A stretch of 64,000 nucleotides of DNA, from contig OZ218964.1 of the NCBI GenBank assembly GCA_965112735.1, positions 2,046,001-2,110,000 on the forward strand, in the 5' to 3' direction. Below, one piece after another: positions 1-12,866 of this stretch. How positions within the stretch are numbered: the stretch's first letter is position 1; each line of letters opens with the position of its first letter. The translations under genes and the position numbers were made by a program. The notes beneath the pieces are model-generated. The model was given only the letters and a program-made list of their open reading frames with translations. It ran no database searches and had not been told where the DNA came from. Origin of the DNA: Phaeosaccion multiseriatum. Taxonomy: Eukaryota > Ochrophyta, other classes.

Positions 1-3000
1 CAGGCCTAACCAACACACTACATGCCCATAACAAAGCCAAGTCGGGCATGGAGTGCCCTCAAAATGCCCAATCTGACCCTTGGCTGGACCCAAAACCGGA
101 ATTTGCCAGACACAAACACCTCAAACGAGGCAGTTGCTGGTCTTGATCTGCCCGCGCCGGGCACTGGCTCAGCACAACAGGCCTAACCAACACACTACAT
201 GCCCACAACGAAGCCAAGTCGGGCATAGAATGGCCTCAAAATGCCCAATCTGGCACATGGCTGGACCCAAAACCGGAATATGCGAGGAACACACACCCCA
301 AACGAGGCAGTTGCTGGTCTTGATCTGCCCGCGCTGTGCGCTATTACAGCACAGTGGGCCTACCCAACACACTACATGCCCACAACGAAGCCGAGTCGGG
401 CCTGGAGTGGCCTCAAAATGCCCAATCTGACCCTTGGCTGGAATCAAAACCAGCATTTGCGAAGTAAACACACCCCAAACGAGGCAGTTGCTGGCCTTGA
501 TATGCCCACGCCGGGCACTGGCTCAGCACAACAGGCCTAACCAACACACTACATGCCCATAACAAAGCCAAGTCGGGCATGGAGTGGCCTCAAAATGCCC
601 AATCTGACCCTTGGCTGGACCCAAAACCGGAATTTGCCAGACACAAACACCTCAAACGAGGCAGTTGCTGGTCTTGATATGCCCGCGCCGGGCACTAGCT
701 CAGCACAATAGGCCTAACCAACACACTACATCCCCACAACGAAGCCAAGTCGGGCATGGAATGGCCTCAAAACGCCCAATCTGGCACATGGCTGGACCCA
801 AAACCGGCATTTGCCAGGCACAAACAACCGAAACGAGGCAGTTGCTGGTCTTGATATGCCCGCGCCGGGCACTGGCTCAGCACAACAGGCCTAACCAACA
901 CACTACATGCCCACAACGAAGCCAAGTCGGGCATAGAATGGCCTCAAAATGCCCAATCTGGCACATGGCTGGACCCAAAACCGGAATTTGCCAGGCACAA
1001 ACAACCCAAACGAGGCAGTTGCTGGCCTTGATATGCCCGCGCCGGGCACTGGCTCTGCACAATAGACGTAACCAACACACTACATCCCCACAACAAAGCC
1101 AAGTCGGGCATGGAATGGCCTCAAAACGCGCAATCTGGCACATGGCTGGACCCAAAACCGGCATTTGCCAGGAACACACACCCCAAACGAGGCAGTTGCT
1201 GGTCTTGATCTGCCCGCGCTGTGCGCTATTACAGCACAGTGGGCCTACCCAACACACTACGACGCCACAACGAAGCCAAGTCGGGCATGGAGTGGCCTCA
1301 AAATGCCCAATCTGGCCCTTGCATGGCTGGACCTAAATTCAGCATTTATTAGGTAAAGACAACCCAAACAAGGCAGTTGCTGGCCTCGATATGCCCGCGC
1401 GGGGTGCTAGCTTCACTCTAATGGCCCAACCAACACACTGCATCCCCACAACGAAGCCGAGTCAGGCCTGGAGTGGCCTCAAAATGCCCAATGTGGCCCT
1501 TGGCTGGACACAAAATCGGTATTTGCAAGGCACAAACACCCCAAACGAGGCAGTTGCTGAGCTCGATATGCCCGCGCTATGCACTAGATCAGCGCAACAG
1601 GCCTAACCAACACACTACATCCCCACAACGAAGCCGAGTCGGGCATGGAGTGGCCTCAAAATGCCCAATCTGACCCTTGGCTGGACCCAAAACCAGCATT
1701 TGCGAAGTAAACACACCCCAAACGAGGCAGTTGCTGGTTATGATATGCCCGTGCCGGGCACTGGCTCTGCACAATAGGCCTAACCAACACACTACATGCC
1801 CATAACAAAGCCAAGCCGGGCATGGAGTGACCTCAAAATGCCCAATCTGACCCTTGGCTGGACCCAAAACCAGCATTTGCGAAGTAAACACACCCCAAAC
1901 GAGGCAGTTAATTGCTGGCCTTGATATGCCCGCGCCGGGCACTGGCTCTGCACAATAGGCCTAACCAACACACTACATGCCCATAACAAAGCCAAGTCGG
2001 GCATGGAGTTTCGCGCCGTCGCGGCGCTCGGGCGAAGGGTGGGTGGGAAAGAAAAGAAGAGTTCCGGCACTCAACACCGTGGACACTGTCGGCACTCAAC
2101 ACCAGACACAGTCTCCTAAGCTCTTCTTCCTTCGCCCACGAGGACCCCGGCTCTCAACACCAGGCGGGTCCCCTTGGCCAACACGAAGCTCTCTGTCCGG
2201 GCCCAGGACTGAGGCTCGCTTTCCACTACACCAGTATCTACCTCTCCTCCTTGGCAATGTGCTCCACTCTTCCTGGGCTCTGTCTCCGCCGCCTCAGTAA
2301 GTGACAGCACACGCCAAGGTCTCTCCTCTTCTGAAAAATCTAAATTCCCTGCTTCACTGACATACTGTACATCTCCCCAGAGGGGACCCCCCCCTTGGGG
2401 CGGTACCAAGCACCTACGCTGGCGCTTCGCCCTGCTGGCTCCCATGTCTCCCACCTCGTCCTCGTCTCTGTTCCGCGAGAAACAAAGTTCCGTTGCTGCG
2501 CTGCTGAACAGGCTGGCCTCAAAATGCCCAATCTGACCCTTGGCTGGACCCAAAACCGGAATTTGCCAGACACAAACACCTCAAACGAGGCAGTTGCTGG
2601 TCTTGATATGCCCGCGCCGAGCACTGGCTCAGCACAATAGGCCTAACCAACACACTACATGCCCATAACGAAGCCAAGTCGGGCATAGAATGGCCTCAAA
2701 ATGCCCAATCTGGCACATGGCTGGACCCAAAACCGGAATTTGCCAGGCACAAACAACCCAAACGAGGCAGTTGCTGGTCTTGATATGCCCGCGCCGGGCA
2801 CTGGCTCTGCACAATAGGCCTAACCAACACACTACATGCCCACAACGAAGCCAAGTCGGGCATAGAATGGCCTCAAAACGCGCAATCTGGCACATGGCTG
2901 GACCCAAAACCGGCATTTGCCAGGAACACACACCCCAAACGAGGCAGTTGCTGGTCTTGATCTGCCCGCGCCGGGCACTGGCTCAGCACAATACGTCAAA

Positions 3001-5270
3001 CTGACACACTACATCCCCACAACGAAGCCAAGTCGGGCATAGAATGGCCTCAAAATGCCCAATCTGGCACATGGCTGGACCCAAAACCGGAATTTGCCAG
3101 GCACAAACAACCCAAACGAGGCAGTTGCTGGTCTTGATACACTCGCGCCGGGCACTGGCTCTGCACAATAGGCCTAACCAACACACTACATCCCCACAAC
3201 AAAGCCAAGTCGGGCATGGAATGGCCTCAAAACGCCCAATCTGGCACATGGCTGGACCCAAAACCGGAATTTGCAAGGCACAAACACCCAAAACGAGGCA
3301 GTTGCTGAGCTCGATATGCCCGCGCTATGCACTACATCAGCGCAACAGGCCTAACCAACACACTACAGGGCCACAACGAAGCCGAGTCGGGCATGGAGTG
3401 GCCTCAAAATGCCCAATCTGACCCTTGGCTGGACCCAAAACCAGCATTTGCGAAGTAAACACACCCCAAACGAGGCAGTTGCTGGCCTTGATATGCCCGC
3501 GCCGGGCACTGGCTCTGCACAATAGGCCTAACCAACACACTACATGCCCATAACAAAGCCAAGTCGGGCATGGAGTGGCCTCAAAATGCCCAATCTGACC
3601 CTTGGCTGGACCCAAAACCGGAATTTGCCAGACACAAACACCTCAAACGAGGCAGTTGCTGGTCTTGATATGCCCGCGCCGGGCACTGGCTCAGCACAAT
3701 ACGTCAAACTGACACACTACATCCCCACAACGAAGCCAAGTCGGGCATAGAATGGCCTCAAAATGCCCAATCTGGCACATGGCTGGACCCAAAACCAGAA
3801 TTTGCCAGGCACAAACAACCCAAACGAGGCAGTTGCTGGTCTTGATATGCCCGCGCCGGGCACTGGCTCTGCACAATAGGCCTAACCAACACACTACATG
3901 CCCATAACAAAGCCAAGTCGGGCCTGGAGTGGCCTCAAAATGCCCAATCTGACCCTTGGCTGGACCCAAAACCGGAATTTGCCAGACACAAACACCTCAA
4001 ACGAGGCAGTTGCTGGTCTTGATATGACCGCGCCGAGCACTGGCTCAGCACAACAGGCCCAACCAACACACTACATGCCCACAACGAAGCCAAGTCGGGC
4101 ATAGAATGGCCTCAAAATGCCCAATCTGGCACATGGCAGGACCCAAAACCGGAATTTGCCAGGCACAAACAATCCAAACGAGGCAGTTGCTGGCCTTGAT
4201 ACGCTCGCGCCGGGCACTGGCTCTGCACAATAGGCCTAACCAACACACTACATCCCCACAACAAAACCAAGTCGGGCATGGAATGGCCTCAAAACGCGCA
4301 ATCTGGCACGTGGCTGGACCCAAAGCCGGAATTTGCCAGACACAAACACCTCAAACGAGGCAGTTGCTGGTCTTGATCTGCCCGCGCTGTGCGCTATTAC
4401 AGCACAGTGGGCCTACCCAACACACTACGTCGCCACAACGAAGCCAAGTCGGGCATGGAGTGGCCTCAAAATGCCCAATCTGGCCCTTGGCTGGGCCCAA
4501 AGCCAGCATTTGCCAGGCACAACCACCCAAAACGAGGCAGTTGCTGGGCTCGATATGCCCGCGCTATGCACTGGCTCAGCACAAAAGGCCCAACCAACAC
4601 ACTACAACGCCACAACGAAGCCAAGTCGGGCATGGAGTGGCGTCAAAAGGCCCAATCTGGCCTTCGCTGGACCCAAAGCCAGCATTTGCCAGGCATAAAC
4701 ACCCCAAACGAGGCAGTTGCTGGCCTCGATATGCCCGCGCTGGGCGCTATCTCTGCACAATAGGCCTAACCAACAAACGACATTGCCACAACGAAGCCAA
4801 GTCGGGCATGGAGTGGCGTCAAAATGCCCAATCTGGCCCTTGGCTGGACCCAAAGCCAGCATTTGCCAGGCACGAACACCCCACACGAGACAGTTGCTGG
4901 CCTCGATATGCCCGCGCTGGGCGCTAACTCAGCACAGTAGGCCTAACCAACACACTTCATCGCCATAACGAAGCCAAGTCGGGCCTGGAGTGGCCTCAAA
5001 ACGCCCAATCTGGCCCTTGGCTGGACCCAAAACCGGCATTTGCGAAGTAGAGACACCAGAAACGAGGCAGTTCCTGCCCTTGATATGCCCACGCCGGGCA
5101 CTGGCTCAGCACAATAGGCCTAACCCAACCAACACACTACATCGCCACAACGAAGCCAAGTTGGGCCTGGAGTGGCCTCAAAAGACCCAATCTGGCCCTT
5201 GGCTGGGCCCAGAGCCGGCATTTGCGGGGCACAAACAACCTAACGGAGGCACTTGCTTGCTGTGGGTCCT
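1..5270. repeat. 177-bp tandem satellite array
   Basis: A tandem repeat with a strict 177-bp period: the anchor GGCCTAACC (or GGCCTACCC) recurs at 3, 180, 357, 534 and 711 and on through the array, about 26 copies in all. Each monomer also carries fixed landmarks such as AAAATGCCCAATCTG, CGAGGCAGTTGCTGG and GCCAAGTCGGGCATGGAG. Neighbouring monomers differ mostly by single-base changes. The length is near one nucleosome, as in many centromeric or subtelomeric satellites. 177 is a multiple of 3, so long frames stay open on both strands; these are by-products of the repeat, not genes. The array continues beyond the left edge. Whether it is centromeric, subtelomeric or interstitial cannot be told from this window. 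Confidence 0.95.
2010..2514. other. 505-bp unrelated insert inside the satellite
   Basis: The monomer is cut between GGCATGGAGT (ending 2009) and GGCCTCAAAATG (starting 2515), and the two halves fit exactly with no loss of repeat. The inserted 505 bp shows no satellite similarity. It begins with a GC-rich stretch (CGCGCCGTCGCGGCG) and contains a short duplication around CGGCACTCAACACC at about 2073-2105. I see no clear target-site duplication, terminal inverted repeat or convincing coding frame. It could be a small non-autonomous element or captured genomic DNA. Confidence 0.7.
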
Positions 5271-5470
5271 TGCTGGGTACAAAAGGGCCAAACCGGGCAC
5301 TTGGTGTCCGCAAAACGCCCAAGTCGGGAGTGGTTGGTCACAAAATGCCCATACTATGCACTTGCTTGCGCACAAAAGACCCGAGCCGGGCATCCGCTAA
5401 CCACAATGGCACGAGATGGGGCATTTGCAGGGCACTAAATGCCCGAGCTGGGCAATTGCAGGCAAAAAAA
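5271..5470. repeat. Degenerate ~30-bp units at the array edge
   Basis: Past the last full monomers the sequence becomes a run of 29-33 bp units, each starting with an AAAATGCCC-like word (near 5281, 5312, 5342, 5374, 5403 and 5436), followed by a GGGCA-like word and a TTGC/TTGG-like word. The same words recur at about 30-bp spacing inside the 177-bp monomer, so these units look like the building block of the satellite or its worn boundary form. Confidence 0.75.
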
Positions 5471-6074
5471 CAGGCCAAGAAGCCGGGTTTTTGTGGTGGT
5501 TCATGATAGAGCGCTCACGCACAGTTCAAGTCGAACGCCTCCCCCCCTTCTCTTCAAGGGATTTGCCTTATAAGTGGGTGGCAGTGAGCAAATCTTCTCT
5601 GCGCAATTCGTAGCAGCCACAGAACCCAGCCTTGGTGCTGGAATAAATCCGAGCTCGTCTGTGGCTCCCCACCACCTGCAACTCCTGCACGTGTGACCCA
5701 CTCCACTGCATCCTGAAAATCTGCGGCCTCGCTCATCCACCCGCTTATCCTCCCCGGTGCGCGATACGCCAGGAATGGGGCAATTGCTTGCACCTACTCT
5801 TCCCTCCCTCGATTTTGTGAGCAGATATACTCCACCTGACCAAACTCCCAGCTCCCCAGCAGTAAGAGCGCTATGTATTTCGTACCCTCCGGGCAATGCT
5901 TCGCGTATGGGGCTCTGTAGCGTCCTGAAGCAGTAAGCATTGAGCAGAGAAAGGAGAAAGAAAAGGGGAACGAAGACACAGTATGTCATTGAAATTCATT
6001 GACATATGATGGGGCGGCCGATCCCAACCCCACACCTCCCACATCCTCTCTCTCCTTCCACAGAGGTTGCAACG
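5471..6074. other. Spacer and promoter region of dapL
   Basis: This 604-bp stretch lies between the satellite and the dapL start codon. It has no repeat similarity and no frame with convincing coding character. It should hold the dapL promoter and 5' leader. No confident TATA box or other element can be named. Confidence 0.5.
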
Positions 6075-7883
<1,809 letters not shown>

Positions 7884-8013
7884 TTTCCATACGAAGCAAA
7901 AGTAGATGCATGAGAAGCTCTGCCCCTGATGGTAATAGACCGCTCAGAGGAGGGCTCGATCAATTCATTTACAATAGATTTTCTAAAGTGCTCCCATACT
8001 GTGTTGTGGGAAA

Positions 8014-11000
8014 TTATTTGTATCGCTGGAGTAACGACTGCAAAGTCTTGATGAATTTATCTTTGTCATGGAGCCTGTAGATGTTCTTTTTGGGCTCCGC
8101 GTCGGTGCGGAAGTGCAGAGTCACGACCGACGGATCCTTTTTCATAAAAGTCATTTTGAGGATGGAAGTGAGGTGTCGGTTGCTCTTCACGAGTGGCTGG
8201 CCGGCCTCGCCAGAGGTGGAGTCGAGAATCAGGATACGCTCCGACGTGAGAAGAAGCACGCGCTCCCGCTCGGGCTCGTCGGGTCCTCCTTTCCTCTTCA
8301 AGACAGAAAACTGAACGCTTCCGGGCAGCTGCTCGTACTCTGCGAGAGCGAGGGTGCTTCCCTTGCCCACTCCAGCCAGCTCGTGCTCTTTCAAGGCCAC
8401 GTCCTCGCAGGCCACCGGGCTGGGAGCAGCACCTCCCTCTCCGTCTCCCTCCTCCTCGTCACTGGAATTGCCCCCATCGATGACAAAGAAGTTATCCGTT
8501 GCTGGGCCCGTTCTTTCGCCGTTGCCAAACACTTTGCTGGTGCTCCGGCCCCCGACAGAGTCGTCCTCCATTCTGGACTTTGGTGCTACGGCGCCCTCCG
8601 CTGCTGCTCTACTATTGTTGCTGCTGCTAGTGCCACTGCTACTGCTACTGCTGCTGCTGCTCTGACTCTTGCTTCCAAACAGCTTGCCCGTGAAAGAAGA
8701 ACGCCCCGCCCCGAAGGAGTTCTTCTTTGTCAAGCTGGTCCCTGAGCCCCACTTGATGCCCTTCAGTTTGGAGCCAAGGTCCTCCATCGATTTCTTCGCC
8801 TCCTCTGCCACCGTGACGGCAGAGTTGGCGGCTTCCTCCCCGAGCAGTGATGACCTTCGCTGCCAGATACTATCTTTGCTGCCCAGACTCTTTGGCCGGC
8901 CTGGCCGCTCAGTTGCCCTCGTTGCCTCGGCCCCTACTCCGCCCCTACCGCTCCTACTCGGGCTCATGCTTCCGCTCAATACTCTCTCTCCTCCTCCTCC
9001 TCCTCCTCCTCCTCCTCCTCCTCCTCCTCCTCCTCCTCCTTCTCCGCCTCCTGCTTCTGCTGCTGCTACTGTTTCTCCTCCTCCCGAAGAGCGGAAAGAC
9101 AGGCGAAACTTGTTGGCATCCCCTTGGAAGATGTTTCGCAAGAGCTGCGACCCGTCGGTGGAGGAGGAGGTGCCTCCCTCTCCTCCTCCCCCCCCCTCTG
9201 AGGGAGCATCACCAGCAGCGCCCCTCACTGCCGCACCCCTATGCGCCCTTTTGCTGGCGCTCCTCTGGCAGTGCTCGCAGGTGTGGGCCGAATGGTCCAC
9301 AAGTGTGTTGAGGTTGACGTGCTGCTGCAACCTCCCGCCCCCCGCACAAGACCCGTCTTCCAGCATTTCGTGCGCGGCCGCAAAGCCCCCATGCAGCACT
9401 GACACGAAGGGAAAGCCCTGCTTCAAAAAGAAGAGTGCACACGACGCGAGATTGCTGTGGTCGTCCGCCGCCCTTTGGAGGGTCTCCGCGCTGGGAGGCT
9501 GCCCCGTGGACTGCGCCTCCTTGGCGGCGGTATACCCCTCCCCCCCGCCCATGAGGCAGATGTGCGTGCTGCCCTTGAGCGCCTCAAGCACACCAAGCAT
9601 GGCCTGCAGCGCCTCTGGAGCTTCCAGACACTTGGGCAGGTCGAGATGGTACGTGGTGGGGAAGCTCCCTGCGGCCCTGAGCTGCTCTCCTGCTCGGCAG
9701 TCCACCGTGAAGAAGCCCAGAGGCTCTCTGTGGGCGTGCAGAAGAGCCTTCTTGGGCAGCAGCCTTCCGCCCTGCCCTCCTCCACCTGCACCGCGTCTAC
9801 CGAAAGTAACATCCTCCTCCTCTTCGTCGTCCCCCCCGTTCCCCTCACCTCCTCCTTGCCCGCCCCTCCCGGAACTGGCGGCAGGACTCCTCCCCTTGTT
9901 CTTCTTGGAATTAGGCGTGTCATAGCCCGTACTCTCGAAGCGCCCCATGCTCCACACGGCCTCCGCCGCGTCAACAGATATACAAAACTGCGGTTGGAGC
10001 AGCTCCAGTGGTAAGCTGCCGTACCGCCTGGCAGCTGCAAGATAGTCGGAATTTCCCCTCGCCGCCGCCGCCGCTGCGGCGGGATGCTTGTTATGTACCT
10101 TCATGCCTAGAATGTACCTGTCCCCTGCCAGTTTGTCACCCGCCTCCCTGATGAATCTGCTCATCTTGTTGAAAGTGGGATTCGCCGAAGTCGGTACGTT
10201 GCTGCTACTGCTGCTGCTAGTGTTGCTGCTGCTGCTGCCGCTGGTGCCGCTGGTGCCGCTGGGAGCGGTGGCAGTAGTGGTAGTGGTAGTAATGCCCGCT
10301 CCCTCCGACCCGGGACCAACTGGCTCACTACTGCCCCCGAATTCGTCCGGAGAGCCCATCTCCCCTCCGGTGGTGGCGGTGGTGGTGGTGGTGCTGCTGC
10401 TACTACTGCTACCCTCCCCCTGTCCGCCGGCAAACATGCTGGGCACATCGTCTATGTCCATGGGACTGAGCGGCCCTGCAGGAGATAGGGGCGAGGGTGC
10501 AGTAGGGCCAGCGGCGCGTGCGGGCTCCCCGAGGCCCCCTTCCTGCCTCAGGTCAATGCTGGACGGGCGAGGGGGCGCACCACCAGCCCCGGCAGCAGCG
10601 GAAGGGTGGCCCTCCACAGACGACCGCCGCTTCCCTTCCCGTTCCTGCTGCATCTGCTCCAGCTCTGCGCCATACTCCGCCTCGGCCACCTCTCCCAGGA
10701 GGTCAAGGTTGTTCCTGAAAGAGGCGGGCGTGATTGCAACGAGCTCTTCTGCCTCCATGCACCACGAAAAAACAGCGGTGCGATCAAGCATCTTTGAGCC
10801 CTCCCGCTCGCTCTCGTCCCCTCCTGCCACTGCGTGTCCAACCAAGTCTCCACCGGACAGCACACTCTCCAGTGCCCCTTTGAGGGCCTCCGGGGCATGC
10901 AGCTCCATCAGACGGCTCGAGTTCCGCAGTAGCAAGGCCAGAAGCAGGAAATAACCTGCATTCACGTGCCGGAGAGGGTGGAACGGATGGTAGTACGTGA

Positions 11001-12866
11001 CGTGGGACGTGAAAAGCAGACTTTAAGAGACAGTCTGGCACGGCCCCCGCCCTTACCTGAGTGCTTGTCCCGGCGCACAATGTAGTAGTCCCACAGAGGC
11101 AGGAGGTTCTCCGGCAACACCCTCGACCCGATACCGCAGAACATGGCCCCCAACAGCGCGTGCTCGATGAGCCCCTCCTCCGCGGACCCCTTCTTGGAGC
11201 GCTTTAGCTGCAGATCCCGCTCGACCTCTCCGGCAGCGGCGCTGCTGAGGCTGCTCGAGCCTGTCCGGCCCATCCCGTCGCCCCCCTCGGCGGCAGCGCT
11301 GGTCAAGCTGCTGCTGGGCCTTCTCCTCCTCGCCCTCCCCTCCAGCGCATCGACGAGCGCCGCAGTTTCCTCGTCCTTCCTAACCGCGTGCCTGGCAGAC
11401 TCGCCTGCGTCCTTTCGGCTGGGCAGTTCCCAGCCAGGATACAGCCTTGAGACGAGCAGAAGCGCATCACGTAGGGCAAGGGGGCAGGGTTGGGGACAAC
11501 GTCAGACCATCATTAGCCATTTCACACTCCTTGCGGCTGCTGGTTGCTTGCTCCAGCACGGCCGGCCTCACCTGTCCAAGTGCAAGACGAGCAGCGGCGC
11601 GTGGTAGGCTGCCAGCATGTGGAATCGGCGGTGCGAGTAACGGTGTGCCACTTCCCGGACTGCCTTGCTCATTCCCGTCGTGAGGAAGAGCGTGAAGGAG
11701 TTGGCAAGGGGATAGAAAAGGGCACTCACGCCTGCGGTACTCAGCCCAAGGGCGAAGAGCGGTGCAACAAGGGCAGAGAGAGTGGGCTCGTACTCCAGCC
11801 CCCTCCTCCTGCAAAAGAAGGTCACCACAACTTCCATGTCGTCCGCCAGCGCGGCCACCGCCTGCTTGCCGCACCCGAAGCGCCTCCGAGCAGAGGAGAC
11901 CCCCTCCTCCTCCACGTTGGCCCCTGCACCTGCTCCCACGGAGGAGGCTCGGTCCTGTCCCCCCTCCTCCGCCGTACACATGCGCTCACTCAGGGCCATG
12001 CAGTCGGCCCTCAGAGCCTGCTGATTTGGTATCGGATTGCCCATTCCACCCCCGGCCAGCCAGTCCCCCAACTCCTTGTCGTTGGGGGCCAGGCCTCTGC
12101 CAAGCAGGAGGCTCCACAGCGAGGCTCTGAGGTCGTCCGGCAGCAGGTTGCCTAGCGCCTTGCACAAGTTGCGCGTGCTTTCCACGTCCACAGTAGGGCG
12201 AGCTCCCGCGACGATCTGGCGGAGCTGATCCGCAGGATTCGTCGTCACAGCGATGCTGCTGCTGCAACCCGCGCCCGACATTCTTGAGGCAACACCAGTG
12301 GCTGAAGCAGGGGGGGTAGCAGGAGTAGCAGAGGCGGCAGGAGCAACAGCGGCCGCAGTAGGTAGAAGAGGCGTCCTCGGGGGCTTCGACGATACTGGCG
12401 GCGCTTCTGCTGCTTCTGGGCCCCCTTCATCGGGTACTAATGGCGCCGCTGCAGGGGCTGACGAGGACGGAGACTCGTCGAGCCAAGCGAGAAAATCGTC
12501 TTGCGTTTTGGTGTCCATCAACGGTCCAGCAGTCCCGCCGACAGCATCTGGTGCTGTTGCTACTGCTGCACTCGAAGGCGACCCAGCTGCATCGCCAAAG
12601 ATGTGGGCAAACTCGTCTTCCTCGTCTTCCTTCTTGTCGCCACGGAGCCCACCCTCCGATAACCCTTCGACCGCCGGCGTTGCGGCTGGTGCCCCAAAGA
12701 TGTCATCGAACTCGTCTGCTGAGCCCCCCCCCTCCTCCATTGGCCCCCAGCCCTCCCCCTCGTCCCTTTCCTCCTCTCTCGTCAGTTCACAGCAGAGGAG
12801 GGACTTCGATTGCCATCGTCCAAAAGTAAAATCCTTCATCACGCTCACTCTTCCTCCTCCTCTCAT
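8014..12866 (-). CDS. TBC1D23-like protein (TBC, rhodanese-like, C-terminal PH-like)
   Basis: Three exons on the minus strand (12866-11572, 11445-11057, 10955-8014), 1541 residues. The order is an acidic N-terminus with two DEF-type motifs, a TBC-like domain (about 205-600; LPDDLRASLW, then HLDRLYPGWELP across intron 1), a low-complexity linker, a rhodanese-like domain with a conserved flank (about 980-1100; FFTVDCRAGEQLRAAG), another Gly/Ser-rich linker with a run of about 18 glycines, and a C-terminal PH-like module ending LQSLLQRYK. This order matches TBC1D23, a trans-Golgi tether for endosome-derived vesicles. The IxxDxxR and YxQ fingers of active Rab GAPs are not visible, as in animal TBC1D23, so catalysis is doubtful. 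Intron 1 uses an AAG acceptor. The first ATG (12866) overlaps the start of the divergent neighbour; the in-frame ATG at 12740 is the likelier real start. Confidence 0.85.
12741..12864. promoter_or_regulatory. Probable bidirectional promoter, TBC1D23-like / hydroxylase-sulfotransferase
   Basis: If the minus-strand gene starts at 12740 and the plus-strand gene at 12865, about 124 bp separate the two start codons and must serve both transcripts. The stretch is rich in CT on the plus strand. No named motif can be supported. This is inferred from gene geometry. Confidence 0.4.

Noticed and set aside
80-4968. Long open frames across the satellite on both strands
   Set aside because: The 177-bp period is a multiple of three, so any stop-free frame in one monomer stays open in the next. 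No splice signals, start context or known domain supports a gene.
5501-5989. 162-codon minus-strand frame with a hydrophobic start upstream of dapL
   Set aside because: No homologue is recognised, there is no splice support, and it covers the expected dapL promoter.
8669-9925. 418-codon plus-strand frame rich in Pro, Ser and Leu
   Set aside because: It is antisense to the TBC1D23-like gene. Its composition is the mirror of Gly/Ser/Glu runs in the real gene.
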